The notes beneath the pieces are model-generated. The model saw only the letters and a program-made list of their open reading frames with translations, was not told the origin of the DNA and searched no databases. Positions 1 through 6,113 of a stretch of 7,647 nt of DNA are shown here, one piece after another. Positions within the stretch are counted from its first letter, which is position 1. Each line of letters starts with the position of its first letter. The stretch comes from Neptuniibacter sp. (GTDB lineage Bacteria > Pseudomonadota > Gammaproteobacteria > Pseudomonadales > Balneatricaceae), in the NCBI GenBank assembly GCA_030149405.1, contig JASBRM010000288.1:1-7647 (forward strand), in the 5' to 3' direction. The translations under genes were made by a program, and so were the position numbers.

Positions 1-142
1 CGAAATCTACTGCTTCACCACCAAAAACTTCCGCAGCTACACGTGTCAGAGCTGCAGTCAGTGTAGTTTTACCGTGGTCAACGTGGCCGATTGTACCAAC
101 GTTAACGTGCGGTTTTGTGCGTTCAAATTGTTCTTTAGCCAT
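1..142 (-). CDS. tuf: Elongation factor Tu, N-terminal fragment (cut by window edge)
   Basis: This GTPase delivers aminoacyl-tRNA to the ribosomal A site in the cytoplasm. Only the first 47 codons are present, because the gene continues past the left edge. The translation begins [20 protein letters not shown] and carries the G1/P-loop GHVDHGKT at residues 19-26, which is diagnostic of EF-Tu. The ATG at 142 gives the usual EF-Tu N-terminus; the ribosome site upstream is weak (a GGA about 8-9 bases before the start). It is the last visible member of a tRNA-tuf transcription unit, 82 bp after tRNA-Thr(GGT). The context equals the tufB copy of E. coli. Whether a second tuf exists elsewhere cannot be seen. 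Confidence 0.97.
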   Translation of the reverse strand, partial: MAKEQFERTKPHVNVGTIGHVDHGKTTLTAALTRVAAEVFGGEAVDF

Positions 143-188
143 CGGTCTGTCCAGTACGATTAAATTAAGAAAGCGCCAAATATAACAA

Positions 189-216
189 AGGGCAGATATA
201 TTTCTATACCTACCCT
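189..216 (-). promoter_or_regulatory. Hairpin with GAAA tetraloop and U-rich tail between tRNA-Thr and tuf
   Basis: On the minus-strand transcript, AGGGUAGGUAUA (216-205) can pair over all 12 positions with UAUAUCUGCCCU (200-189) around a GAAA loop (204-201). Two of the pairs are G-U wobbles that would be A-C mismatches in a plus-strand RNA, so the fold suits the tRNA-tuf direction. It is followed by a U-rich run (UUGUUAUAUUU, about 188-178). It starts 8 bases after the CCA of tRNA-Thr(GGT) and ends 46 bases before the tuf ATG. Possible roles are a partial terminator, a processing hairpin that frees the tRNA 3' end, or a stabiliser of the tuf mRNA 5' end. The structure is seen; the role is inferred. 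Confidence 0.55.
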
Positions 217-224
217 GAAAATTC

Positions 225-299
225 TGGAGCTCAAGAGCGGATTTGAACCGCCGACCTCACCCTTACCAAGGGTGTGCTCTACCCCTGAGCTACTTGAGC
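225..299 (-). tRNA. thrT: tRNA-Thr(GGT)
   Basis: The 75-nt cloverleaf has acceptor arms GCTCAAG and CTTGAGC, a T arm containing GGTTCAAATCC, an anticodon stem CACCC/GGGTG, and loop TTGGTAA with anticodon GGT (reads ACC/ACT). The 3' CCA is encoded. It is the fourth tRNA of the cluster, 13 bp after tRNA-Gly, and corresponds in position to E. coli thrT. Confidence 0.98.
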
Positions 300-312
300 A
301 AAGTTATTCACT

Positions 313-387
313 TGGAGCGGGTAGCGGGAATCGAACCCGCCTCTTCAGCTTGGAAGGCTGAGGTAATAGCCACTATACCATACCCGC
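313..387 (-). tRNA. glyT: tRNA-Gly(TCC)
   Basis: The 75-nt cloverleaf has acceptor GCGGGTA paired with TACCCGC, anticodon stem TCAGC/GCTGA, and loop CTTCCAA with anticodon TCC (reads GGA/GGG). The T arm is the normal GGTTCGATTCC and CCA is encoded. It is the third gene in the cluster, 11 bp after tRNA-Tyr, in the position of E. coli glyT. Confidence 0.98.
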
Positions 388-398
388 CTTACTGTGAA

Positions 399-482
399 TG
401 GTGGTGAGGGGTGGATTCGAACCACCGAAGCTTACGCGTCAGATTTACAGTCTGATCCCTTTGGCCACTCGGGAACCTCACC
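399..482 (-). tRNA. tyrU: tRNA-Tyr(GTA)
   Basis: The 84-nt class II tRNA has a long variable arm. Acceptor GGTGAGG pairs imperfectly at its base with CCCTCACC, the anticodon stem is TCAGA/TCTGA, and the loop CTGTAAA contains anticodon GTA. The discriminator is A and CCA is encoded. It is the second tRNA, 31 bp after tRNA-Thr(TGT), in the position of E. coli tyrU. Confidence 0.98.
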
Positions 483-513
483 AACAATTTCAAACTTCGC
501 AAGACCGTTGAGA

Positions 514-589
<76 letters not shown>

Positions 590-603
590 TCTCAACAACG
601 AAG

Positions 604-640
604 TGGCGCGTATATTACTCAGTCGGCTAAGGCCTTGCAA
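604..640 (-). promoter_or_regulatory. Sigma-70 promoter of the tRNA-tuf operon with GC-rich discriminator
   Basis: On the minus strand the -35 TTGCAA (640-635) is separated by exactly 17 bases from the -10 TAATAT (617-612). It is followed by a GC-rich discriminator (CGCGCC, 610-605) and a likely start near A604. A GC-rich discriminator is the known hallmark of stable-RNA promoters repressed by ppGpp/DksA, so stringent control is inferred. The -35 lies within the last codons of the SPOR gene, and no terminator separates the two, so readthrough from the SPOR operon could also feed the tRNAs. Confidence 0.85.
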
Positions 641-1292
641 CCCTTTCACATACTTTTTTTGTAATTTTTATACCAGAATAGCGCTCAGCAACTAGACCCT
701 TGATTTCACTGGATAATTTTCGTCCAGTTTCTTCATAAATCACAACCCTATATTGTGTTTCTTCAATTTTCTCTAAAACCAGGTAAGCCGGCACTCCAGC
801 AATAACCACCTGTTGTAATTCTTTTTCCGCTGCCGCCCTGTCCGCAAAACGACCCAGCACATATAACGCCCCTGGCTCCAGATCCTGCAGGCCTACTTCC
901 AATCCCCTACTCTCTCTCAGATAGTCAACCAAAGCAGTTCGACTGTCATCTGCATCAACCACATCCACCTTGATCACATATAAACTTTCCGTATCGTTCT
1001 CGGCGAATGCTTCTGCCATCAAACCTTCAGCTCTTGCCTGCGACACCAACCAGTCCACAACCGGTTTCTGGGATATTGCCGAAAACGTAATACACTCATC
1101 GGGTTCCGATTTGGCCTGAACGCCTTTCAGCTTAAGTGCGCCAGGATCCATTTCAGAAAGCAACCGAATGTTGTCGAGCTGTTGGGTTTTAGAGGTTACA
1201 GGCGCTTTTTCTTCAGTCTCAAAAGATGAGTACCAAAGCAATATAAGAACATTTGCGAGAACAAGAAACAGAAACAGCCAACGCAACATCAT
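627..1292 (-). CDS. Membrane-anchored SPOR-domain protein
   Basis: This is a predicted inner-membrane protein with a short cytoplasmic tip, one transmembrane helix (about residues 4-21, LFLFLVLANVLILLW core), a polar linker to about 60, and a periplasmic C-terminal region. Residues 142-215 have the SPOR pattern, starting ALYVLGRFADRAAAEKEL, with beta-alpha-beta-beta-alpha-beta spacing. SPOR domains bind denuded septal peptidoglycan, so a cell-envelope or division role is inferred. Residues 67-135 look like a second, degenerate copy of the same fold. I chose the ATG at 1292, which overlaps the coaX stop as TAATG and gives 221 residues; a TTG at 1307 would add MGPEL but lies inside coaX, and an ATG at 1289 is also possible. 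It is the last gene of the folA-birA-coaX string; pseudomonads have a similar gene between coaX and the tRNA-tuf cluster. Confidence 0.85.
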   Translation of the reverse strand: MMLRWLFLFLVLANVLILLWYSSFETEEKAPVTSKTQQLDNIRLLSEMDPGALKLKGVQAKSEPDECITFSAISQKPVVDWLVSQARAEGLMAEAFAENDTESLYVIKVDVVDADDSRTALVDYLRESRGLEVGLQDLEPGALYVLGRFADRAAAEKELQQVVIAGVPAYLVLEKIEETQYRVVIYEETGRKLSSEIKGLVAERYSGIKITKKVCERVARP

Positions 1293-2011
1293 TAGCTCAG
1301 GCCCCAACTTAAACCATCCATTACCAGGTCAGGTCTGTAACAACCCTCACCTATCAACTGGTGAAATAGTTCACCATCGCCACCGGTAATATAAAGACGA
1401 TAATCAACACTCATGCCTTGTAAATCTGATTGGATTTTTTCGCAAAGCGCTTTGAAGAGATAATTCACGCCATGCACCACAGCTGAGGATGTATGAGTAC
1501 CTGGGCTCAACTCGAAATGATCAATTGACTGATCCACTTTTATCTCTGCAGTATTTGCAAGAAGACTCTCATTCATCAAGCGAAGCCCCGGAATAATATA
1601 GCCACCTAGATGCTCGCCATTTGCTGCCACATAATCGACCGTAATCGCACTGCCGCAATCCACAATACAGCAGGCTTGTTTACAATCATTATATGCCGCC
1701 AGCATAACCAACCAACGATCAACTCCCATCCGGGAAGAATCCTCGTAACTGTTCGTCACACCCGAACAATGCTTGCCGGTCACAGCAAATTTTGGCTCAT
1801 GCCCGCTAAAACTAATAACACAGCTTTTCAGTTTTGAATTGATAGCATCCCCTGCCACAGAAGCAATACGGCTTTCAGTAGCATTAGACCAGCTTTCCTG
1901 AACGGGCCATAGATCGGACGCAGTCAGGAACTTACCATGCTCCTGAATACGCTCCCCTTCTAATAAGCGCCATTTTATAAACGTATTACCCGCATCTATT
2001 TCAAGAATCAT
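1292..2011 (-). CDS. coaX: Type III pantothenate kinase
   Basis: This cytoplasmic enzyme phosphorylates pantothenate with ATP, the first committed step of coenzyme A synthesis. At 239 residues its length is normal for the family. Visible family motifs are the phosphate-binding D6-A-G-N-T10, MGVDRW at 95-100, the catalytic-region D118-C-G-S-A-I-T-V-D126, GGYIIPG at 136-142, and TGGDG at 209-213. Type III kinases belong to the ASKHA fold, need a monovalent cation and are not inhibited by CoA (family knowledge). The ATG at 2011 overlaps the birA stop as ATGA, so translation is probably coupled to birA. Its own stop overlaps the next gene's ATG. With birA it forms a cofactor-metabolism pair. Confidence 0.97.
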   Translation of the reverse strand: MILEIDAGNTFIKWRLLEGERIQEHGKFLTASDLWPVQESWSNATESRIASVAGDAINSKLKSCVISFSGHEPKFAVTGKHCSGVTNSYEDSSRMGVDRWLVMLAAYNDCKQACCIVDCGSAITVDYVAANGEHLGGYIIPGLRLMNESLLANTAEIKVDQSIDHFELSPGTHTSSAVVHGVNYLFKALCEKIQSDLQGMSVDYRLYITGGDGELFHQLIGEGCYRPDLVMDGLSWGLS

Positions 2012-2982
2012 GGCTCACTTCGTAAACTGACCTCACCACCAAAAAACAACTCCACCCCCTTCTCTGTTTCAAGGATCAGAGCTCCCGACGGATCAACCCC
2101 TCTGCAAACTCCCGCAACAATTCCATTGCCCATATGAAGCATAACCTCCTGATCCTGATGGGCATTATAGTTCTGCCATTCATCGATCATTGGAGTAAAG
2201 CCCTGATCCGAAAATCGATTAAGGCCTGATGTGAGTTCATTTAGCACTTCTGCCAAAACCCTGTTTCTGGATAAGCGGGTATCTGTGATTGCAGCCAAGT
2301 CAATCCAAGGCTGATCGATGCTTTCATCTGCCAACTCAGGCATATCAACATTCAGCCCAACACCAATGACCACCTGACACTGACCTGATGCTTCTCCATT
2401 TACCTCAACCAGAATTCCCGCCAGTTTTTTATCAGCAACCAGCAAATCATTCGGCCACTTAACCTTTACTCCCTGAATACCCAGATTTTCTAACGCTTTA
2501 ACGAGCGAGAGGCCCACCAGTAAACTCAATCCTTCCAGCGCGCCAACCCCCTGCTCGAAACGCCAAACCAGAGAGAAGTATAAATTTCTCGCAAATGGGC
2601 TCACCCACTCGCGACCTCTCCGCCCTCTACCAGCAGTTTGCTGTTCTGCAATATAAAGAGAACCGTGACAATCTCCCTGTTGACAGGATTTCATGGCAAT
2701 TTCATTCGTTGAAGAACTGATCAATTCCAAAGACAGGGGCCCCAGTTGTTTCTCAACACCTGATTTAAGGTGGGATCGAACCTCCTCCAGATCCAGTAGA
2801 TCCAATCCTCCCGGTATTCGGTAACCTCTTCCTTTGACGCTATAAATTTCTATTCCCGCGTCTTCCAGGCGGCGAATATGTTTCCAGATCGCACTACGAC
2901 TGATACCTAAACTTTCACCCAGCTCACTGCCTGAGTGAAATTTGCCATCAGCCAAAATAGACAACAACGAACGGACCGTCAT
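2008..2982 (-). CDS. birA: Bifunctional biotin-[acetyl-CoA-carboxylase] ligase / biotin operon repressor
   Basis: BirA makes biotinyl-AMP and transfers biotin to the lysine of the acetyl-CoA carboxylase carrier protein; biotinyl-AMP-bound dimers also repress biotin synthesis genes. All three parts are present: a winged-helix DNA-binding domain at about 1-58 (helix-turn-helix around SELGESLGISRSAIWKHIRRL), the ligase core at about 80-270 with the adenylate loop GRGRRGR (118-124), KWPND (175-179) and KLAGILVE (186-193), and the C-terminal cap to 324. E. coli BirA has 321 residues. Because the helix-turn-helix is intact, a repressor function is likely, though no E. coli-like bio operator is visible in this window. 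The ATG at 2982 lies 16 bp after folA, with an AAGG about 10 bases upstream. Confidence 0.97.
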   Translation of the reverse strand: MTVRSLLSILADGKFHSGSELGESLGISRSAIWKHIRRLEDAGIEIYSVKGRGYRIPGGLDLLDLEEVRSHLKSGVEKQLGPLSLELISSSTNEIAMKSCQQGDCHGSLYIAEQQTAGRGRRGREWVSPFARNLYFSLVWRFEQGVGALEGLSLLVGLSLVKALENLGIQGVKVKWPNDLLVADKKLAGILVEVNGEASGQCQVVIGVGLNVDMPELADESIDQPWIDLAAITDTRLSRNRVLAEVLNELTSGLNRFSDQGFTPMIDEWQNYNAHQDQEVMLHMGNGIVAGVCRGVDPSGALILETEKGVELFFGGEVSLRSEP

Positions 2983-2998
2983 ACTACAAATGCCTTTT

Positions 2999-3502
2999 TC
3001 AGATTCTGTCTAAAACAATAAAGCTATAGTTATATGGGTTTGGACCCTCTGCTGAAAAATCCTCTCTTCCAACCTCTTGCCAGCTTTCTCTTTGAAATTC
3101 CGGGAACCAGGCATCTCCCTGAATCTCAGCATCCACTTCTGTAAGGTACAAACGATCTGCTTTTTCTAACGCCTGGGCATAAATCTGAGCGCCGCCGATC
3201 ACCATCGCCTCTTCAGCCCCATCAATCAGGCAGATACTTTCCGCAAGGTCAATCGCATCTTCCAGGCTTGAAACAACTTTTACATTTGCAGGGGCATAAG
3301 TTTCCTGCCGACTTATCACGATGTTTGTCCGCCCTGGTAGAGGCCGCCCGATTGACTCAAAAGTATTCCGGCCCATGATAATTGGCTTTGCCATAGTGAC
3401 CTGCTTGAAATACCGTAAGTCTTCCGGCAAGTGCCAGGGCAGCTTGTTATTAATACCAATCACACGGTTTTTGGCTTGTGCGACAATGATCGCCAGCTTC
3501 AT
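2999..3502 (-). CDS. folA: Dihydrofolate reductase
   Basis: FolA reduces dihydrofolate to tetrahydrofolate with NADPH and is the trimethoprim target. It is 167 residues, slightly longer than the 159 of E. coli. Seen in order: IIVAQAKNRVIG (5-16), LPWHLPEDL with the catalytic acid D28 (E. coli Asp27), GRNTFESIGRPLPGR for NADPH and folate contacts (44-58), and VIGGAQIY (101-108). An AAGGAG (3513-3508) five bases before the ATG fixes the start. It heads the minus-strand string folA-birA-coaX-SPOR and is divergent from thyA, whose reaction produces the dihydrofolate that FolA recycles. The residues give no sign of a drug-resistant plasmid-type DHFR; it reads as the chromosomal housekeeping enzyme. 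Confidence 0.97.
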   Translation of the reverse strand: MKLAIIVAQAKNRVIGINNKLPWHLPEDLRYFKQVTMAKPIIMGRNTFESIGRPLPGRTNIVISRQETYAPANVKVVSSLEDAIDLAESICLIDGAEEAMVIGGAQIYAQALEKADRLYLTEVDAEIQGDAWFPEFQRESWQEVGREDFSAEGPNPYNYSFIVLDRI

Positions 3503-3628
3503 ATACTCTCCTTATCAGGTACTGCAATAATGTCTGGCTCATAGCAGAGTTTCTTTTTCAACGGAAACAGCTTTGGTAACATGGCCAGATAATCTGCAAA
3601 TTTAACCACAGGTGTTAATAACAAACCA
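3503..3628. promoter_or_regulatory. Divergent folA/thyA intergenic region
   Basis: This 126-bp gap must hold the promoters of folA (minus) and thyA (plus). The best plus-strand candidate is a -10 GATAAT (3588-3593) with a poor -35 GAAACA 18 bases upstream; no convincing minus-strand promoter stands out. There are two small dyads: CAGAT-A-ATCTG (3586-3596) and TTAAC..GTTAA (3602-3618). No folate riboswitch fold is apparent. thyA has no good Shine-Dalgarno (only AGGTG 14 bases before the ATG). Regulation of the pair is not resolved by the sequence. Confidence 0.4.
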
Positions 3629-4480
3629 ATGAGACAATATCTTGATCTCTGCCAGAGAATTATTGACGAAGGCGTCTGGGTAGAAAACAAACGTACCGGA
3701 AAAAAATGCCTCACCGTCATTAATGCAGACCTGACCTATGATGTGGGCAACGGGCAATTCCCAATGGTGACTACCCGTAAAACGTTTTATAAGTCTGCCA
3801 TCGCAGAAATGCTGGGCTACTTACGCGGATATGATAACGCTGCAGATTTCCGCAACATTGGCACTAAAACCTGGGACGCCAACGCAAATGATAATGCTGA
3901 CTGGTTAGCAAACCCTTATCGTAAAGGTGAGGATGATTGCGGCTTTATCTACGGCAAAGTCGGCAGAAACTTCCCAAAACCTGATGGCGGCAGCATTGAC
4001 CTGCTTCGCAAGATTGTAGATGACCTGAGCAATGGTATTGATGATCGCGGAGAAATCTACACTTTTTACCACCCCGGCGCTTTCCATATGGGATGCCTTC
4101 GCCCGTGCATGTATAGCCACCATTTCTCCCTGCTTGGTGACACGCTATACCTAAACAGTACTCAACGTAGTTGCGATGTGCCTTTGGGCCTTACTTTTAA
4201 TATGGTTCAGGTATATTTCCTACTGGCCATCATTGCTCAGATCACCGGCCACAAACCTGGCAAGGCATATCATAAAATCGTGAATGCTCACATATATGAA
4301 GACCAGGTTGAACTGATGCGAGATGTTCAATTGAAGCGAGAGCCACTTGAGCTACCTACTCTTAAGATCAACCCAGATATTAAAACACTGGAAGATCTGG
4401 AAACCTGGGTCAGTGTGGATGACTTCGAAGTTGAAGGGTACCAGCACCACGAACCGATTCAGTACCCATTTTCGGTCTAA
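3629..4480 (+). CDS. thyA: Thymidylate synthase
   Basis: ThyA methylates dUMP to dTMP using 5,10-methylene-tetrahydrofolate and releases dihydrofolate; it is a cytoplasmic homodimer. The 283 residues match the longer Vibrio-type enzyme rather than the 264-residue E. coli form, with an extra stretch around residues 85-110 (NPYRKGEDD region). Key residues by alignment from memory: phosphate-binding R22 in KRTGKK, nucleophile C160 in [17 protein letters not shown] at 179-183, N191, and H221/Y223 in NAHIYEDQ. The ATG at 3629 is the first start after an in-frame stop at 3590. It is divergent from folA and convergent with the CTERM gene. In many relatives thyA follows lgt on the same strand; here it is inverted and separated. 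Confidence 0.97.
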   Translation: MRQYLDLCQRIIDEGVWVENKRTGKKCLTVINADLTYDVGNGQFPMVTTRKTFYKSAIAEMLGYLRGYDNAADFRNIGTKTWDANANDNADWLANPYRKGEDDCGFIYGKVGRNFPKPDGGSIDLLRKIVDDLSNGIDDRGEIYTFYHPGAFHMGCLRPCMYSHHFSLLGDTLYLNSTQRSCDVPLGLTFNMVQVYFLLAIIAQITGHKPGKAYHKIVNAHIYEDQVELMRDVQLKREPLELPTLKINPDIKTLEDLETWVSVDDFEVEGYQHHEPIQYPFSV

Positions 4481-4506
4481 CGAACAATTAAAGATTACTT
4501 AAAAAT

Positions 4507-4533
4507 AAAAAAGCTGCATTTGCAGCTTTTTTT
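4507..4533. terminator. Bidirectional rho-independent terminator between thyA and the CTERM gene
   Basis: An 11-bp stem (4507-4517 with 4522-4532, core AGCTGC/GCAGCT) closes a 4-base ATTT loop and is flanked by an A run on the left and a T run (4527-4533) on the right. It therefore gives a U tract on either strand. It lies 26 bases after the thyA stop and 6 bases after the stop of the convergent gene, so it can end both. Confidence 0.9.
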
Positions 4534-4539
4534 CTGATT

Positions 4540-5160
4540 TCAGACCATCTTACGCCGACGCGAAAACCCAGCTAGGCAAAGCACCGCTGATCCAAACAAC
4601 CAGGCCGCAGCAGGCAAAGGTACTGGAGAAAGATCGCTCTTTGCCAAACCAAAACTGGCCTGGTCAAAACTAAAGTTTCCGATCGCCGGATCCTGGTCAT
4701 CCGATCCCTGCCATACATGCAAGAATGAAATATTGTTAATCCCGGAAAAATCAAACAAATGATGATCGTCATTAAAGAACTCAAATTCCAGCTTTCCAAG
4801 GAATGAAAATGACGAATCAAAAACAGTTGCCCATATCATGGATGGAGGACCATCACCTGGGTAGCCAACCCGACCTTCAAACTTCAAATTGGATACCGGT
4901 GCTTTGAACTGAATATTAACATCCAAATCAAAGCAACCCGCACCAACCCATGTGGTACAGAGAAATCCATCGTGGGTAACATTTAAGGAGGGGGTCAATG
5001 GGTCAGGAGCCCATTCTATTCCTTTAATAGTAGCTTCTGGAAGTTCTACGGTATTTGAACCTAATCTATCACTTCCTAAGCTTGTAAAATCGAGGGTTGC
5101 GGCACTTGCAGAACTTATCGCAAAAAACAAAACCAGCAGTGAGCTAATTAGCATTTTCAC
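4540..5160 (-). CDS. Secreted protein with VPLPA/PEP-CTERM sorting signal, function unknown
   Basis: The 206-residue protein has a Sec signal peptide (1-20, cleavage likely after SSASA), a beta-rich mature region with no catalytic motif I recognise, and a C-terminal tripartite sorting signal: VPLPA at 180-184, a hydrophobic helix at about 185-199, and RRRK at 201-204. By family knowledge this signal is recognised by an exosortase, which cleaves and attaches the protein at the envelope or releases it into extracellular matrix; the exosortase is not in this window. C68 and C76 could form a disulfide. The start is GTG at 5160, supported by an AGGGA 8 bases upstream; an in-frame ATG two codons later is poorly spaced. 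It stands alone between thyA and lgt, which suggests insertion into a conserved cluster. Confidence 0.88.
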   Translation of the reverse strand: MKMLISSLLVLFFAISSASAATLDFTSLGSDRLGSNTVELPEATIKGIEWAPDPLTPSLNVTHDGFLCTTWVGAGCFDLDVNIQFKAPVSNLKFEGRVGYPGDGPPSMIWATVFDSSFSFLGKLEFEFFNDDHHLFDFSGINNISFLHVWQGSDDQDPAIGNFSFDQASFGLAKSDLSPVPLPAAAWLFGSAVLCLAGFSRRRKMV

Positions 5161-5168
5161 TTGAAATT

Positions 5169-5173
5169 TCCCT
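5169..5173 (-). promoter_or_regulatory. Ribosome binding site AGGGA deciding a GTG start
   Basis: On the minus strand AGGGA ends 8 bases before the GTG at 5160 and about 14 before the in-frame ATG at 5154. The spacing favours the GTG as the start of the VPLPA-CTERM gene. Confidence 0.6.
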
Positions 5174-5178
5174 ATTTT

Positions 5179-5194
5179 TCGAGTTTTAACTCGA
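5179..5194. repeat. Inverted repeat in the leader of the VPLPA-CTERM gene
   Basis: TCGAGT (5179-5184) and ACTCGA (5189-5194) form a perfect 6-bp dyad around TTTA, ending just upstream of the AGGGA ribosome site. In the minus-strand RNA it is a small hairpin followed by A residues, so it is not a terminator. An operator or a translation-modulating hairpin is possible. Confidence 0.5.
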
Positions 5195-5308
5195 TTTGAT
5201 ACTTCCTTTACTACCTCAAACCGACAATAGCCACAATTTAACGTTTAAAAAGAGTTCGTGCCAGTAATATTATTCATAGGGATTAGAAACTATTACGCTT
5301 CAGTTATC

Positions 5309-6088
5309 TTATGCTCGTTTTCGCGATGCGCAAAACAATAAGAAACCACCCAATATGATCATTGGTAAAGACAGCACCTGCCCCATGGTCAGCCAGTTGA
5401 ATGCTACAAACTCTATATGAGCATCAGGCTCCCGGTAAAACTCTACAAACGAACGAAACGTCCCATAGAGCATCAGAAACAGACCTGATACAGCCATGCG
5501 AGGACGTGGTTTTGAAGAAAACCACCACAGCACTACAAACAGCACGACACCCTCAAGAACAAATTCATATAGCTGTGACGGATGCCTTGGCAGATCGCCC
5601 GCCCTGGGGAAAATCACCCCCCAAGAGACATCTGTTGTACGTCCCCAGAGCTCACCACCAATGAAGTTACCCACTCTACCCGCTCCCAGTCCTATAGGGA
5701 TAAGAGGTGCAACAAAGTCGCCCATCTCCATCAGGGTTTTACCATGTTGTTTACCAAACCAATAAAGAACAATAATTACGCCCAAAAGGCCGCCATGGAA
5801 GGACATGCCACCTTCCCATACAGCAAAGAGCCAAAGCGGATCAGCCAGGAATTTATCAAAGTTATAAAACAGTACATATCCTGCTCGCCCTCCGAGCACC
5901 ACACCCATAGCGCCCCAGAAAATCATGTCTGAAATCTGATTTTCATTCCAACCGGAACCAGGCTTTCGCGCCCGAATAACGCCCAACCACCAGGCACAGG
6001 CAAAACCGATAAGATACATCAGACCGTACCAGTGGATTTTCAGAGGCCCAATGGCTAAAGCGATTGGATCAATATCATGCACCCACAC
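5309..6088 (-). CDS. lgt: Prolipoprotein diacylglyceryl transferase
   Basis: Lgt is an inner-membrane enzyme that moves diacylglycerol from phosphatidylglycerol to the lipobox cysteine of prelipoproteins, the first step of lipoprotein maturation. The 259 residues contain about seven hydrophobic segments and the family signature [16 protein letters not shown] at 135-150. Residues matching essential E. coli ones are H98 (GGMSFHGG), R138, N141, and Y208-R212-E216. One signature position that is N in E. coli (FINGE) is G144 here. The start is GTG at 6088, with AAGGAG 6 bases upstream. It lies 25 bp downstream of the TauE/SafE gene and is probably co-transcribed with it. No clear terminator follows in the gap before the CTERM gene. 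Confidence 0.97.
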   Translation of the reverse strand: MWVHDIDPIALAIGPLKIHWYGLMYLIGFACAWWLGVIRARKPGSGWNENQISDMIFWGAMGVVLGGRAGYVLFYNFDKFLADPLWLFAVWEGGMSFHGGLLGVIIVLYWFGKQHGKTLMEMGDFVAPLIPIGLGAGRVGNFIGGELWGRTTDVSWGVIFPRAGDLPRHPSQLYEFVLEGVVLFVVLWWFSSKPRPRMAVSGLFLMLYGTFRSFVEFYREPDAHIEFVAFNWLTMGQVLSLPMIILGGFLLFCASRKRA

Positions 6089-6094
6089 AAGAAT

Positions 6095-6100
6095 CTCCTT
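6095..6100 (-). promoter_or_regulatory. Strong Shine-Dalgarno fixing the GTG start of lgt
   Basis: AAGGAG on the minus strand ends 6 bases before the GTG at 6088. A second in-frame GTG two codons later would be 12 bases away, so the first GTG is the better start. Confidence 0.8.
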
Positions 6101-6113
6101 ATTGAGATGCCAA

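Noticed and set aside
1293..1307. TTG start at 1307 for the SPOR protein
   Set aside because: It would place MGPEL before the natural membrane-anchor start; the ATG at 1292 overlapping the coaX stop fits the coupling pattern of the operon better.
2983..3628. BirA operator or folate riboswitch near folA/birA
   Set aside because: No TTGTAAAC-type paired operator and no multi-stem conserved fold was found upstream of folA or birA.
3499..3720. A 73-codon minus-strand reading frame overlapping the folA ATG as ATGA
   Set aside because: Its first half is antisense to the thyA 5' coding region, the translation matches no family I know, and folA has its own strong ribosome site. It is most likely chance.
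3594..4525. CTGCAAAT (3594-3601) and ATTTGCAG (4518-4525) as inverted repeats flanking thyA, possible scars of its inversion
   Set aside because: The match is only 8 bp and the right copy is part of the terminator hairpin, so chance is a sufficient explanation.
5401..5932. Three plus-strand reading frames antisense to lgt
   Set aside because: lgt has all its signature motifs on the minus strand; these frames share no recognisable domain and overlap one another.
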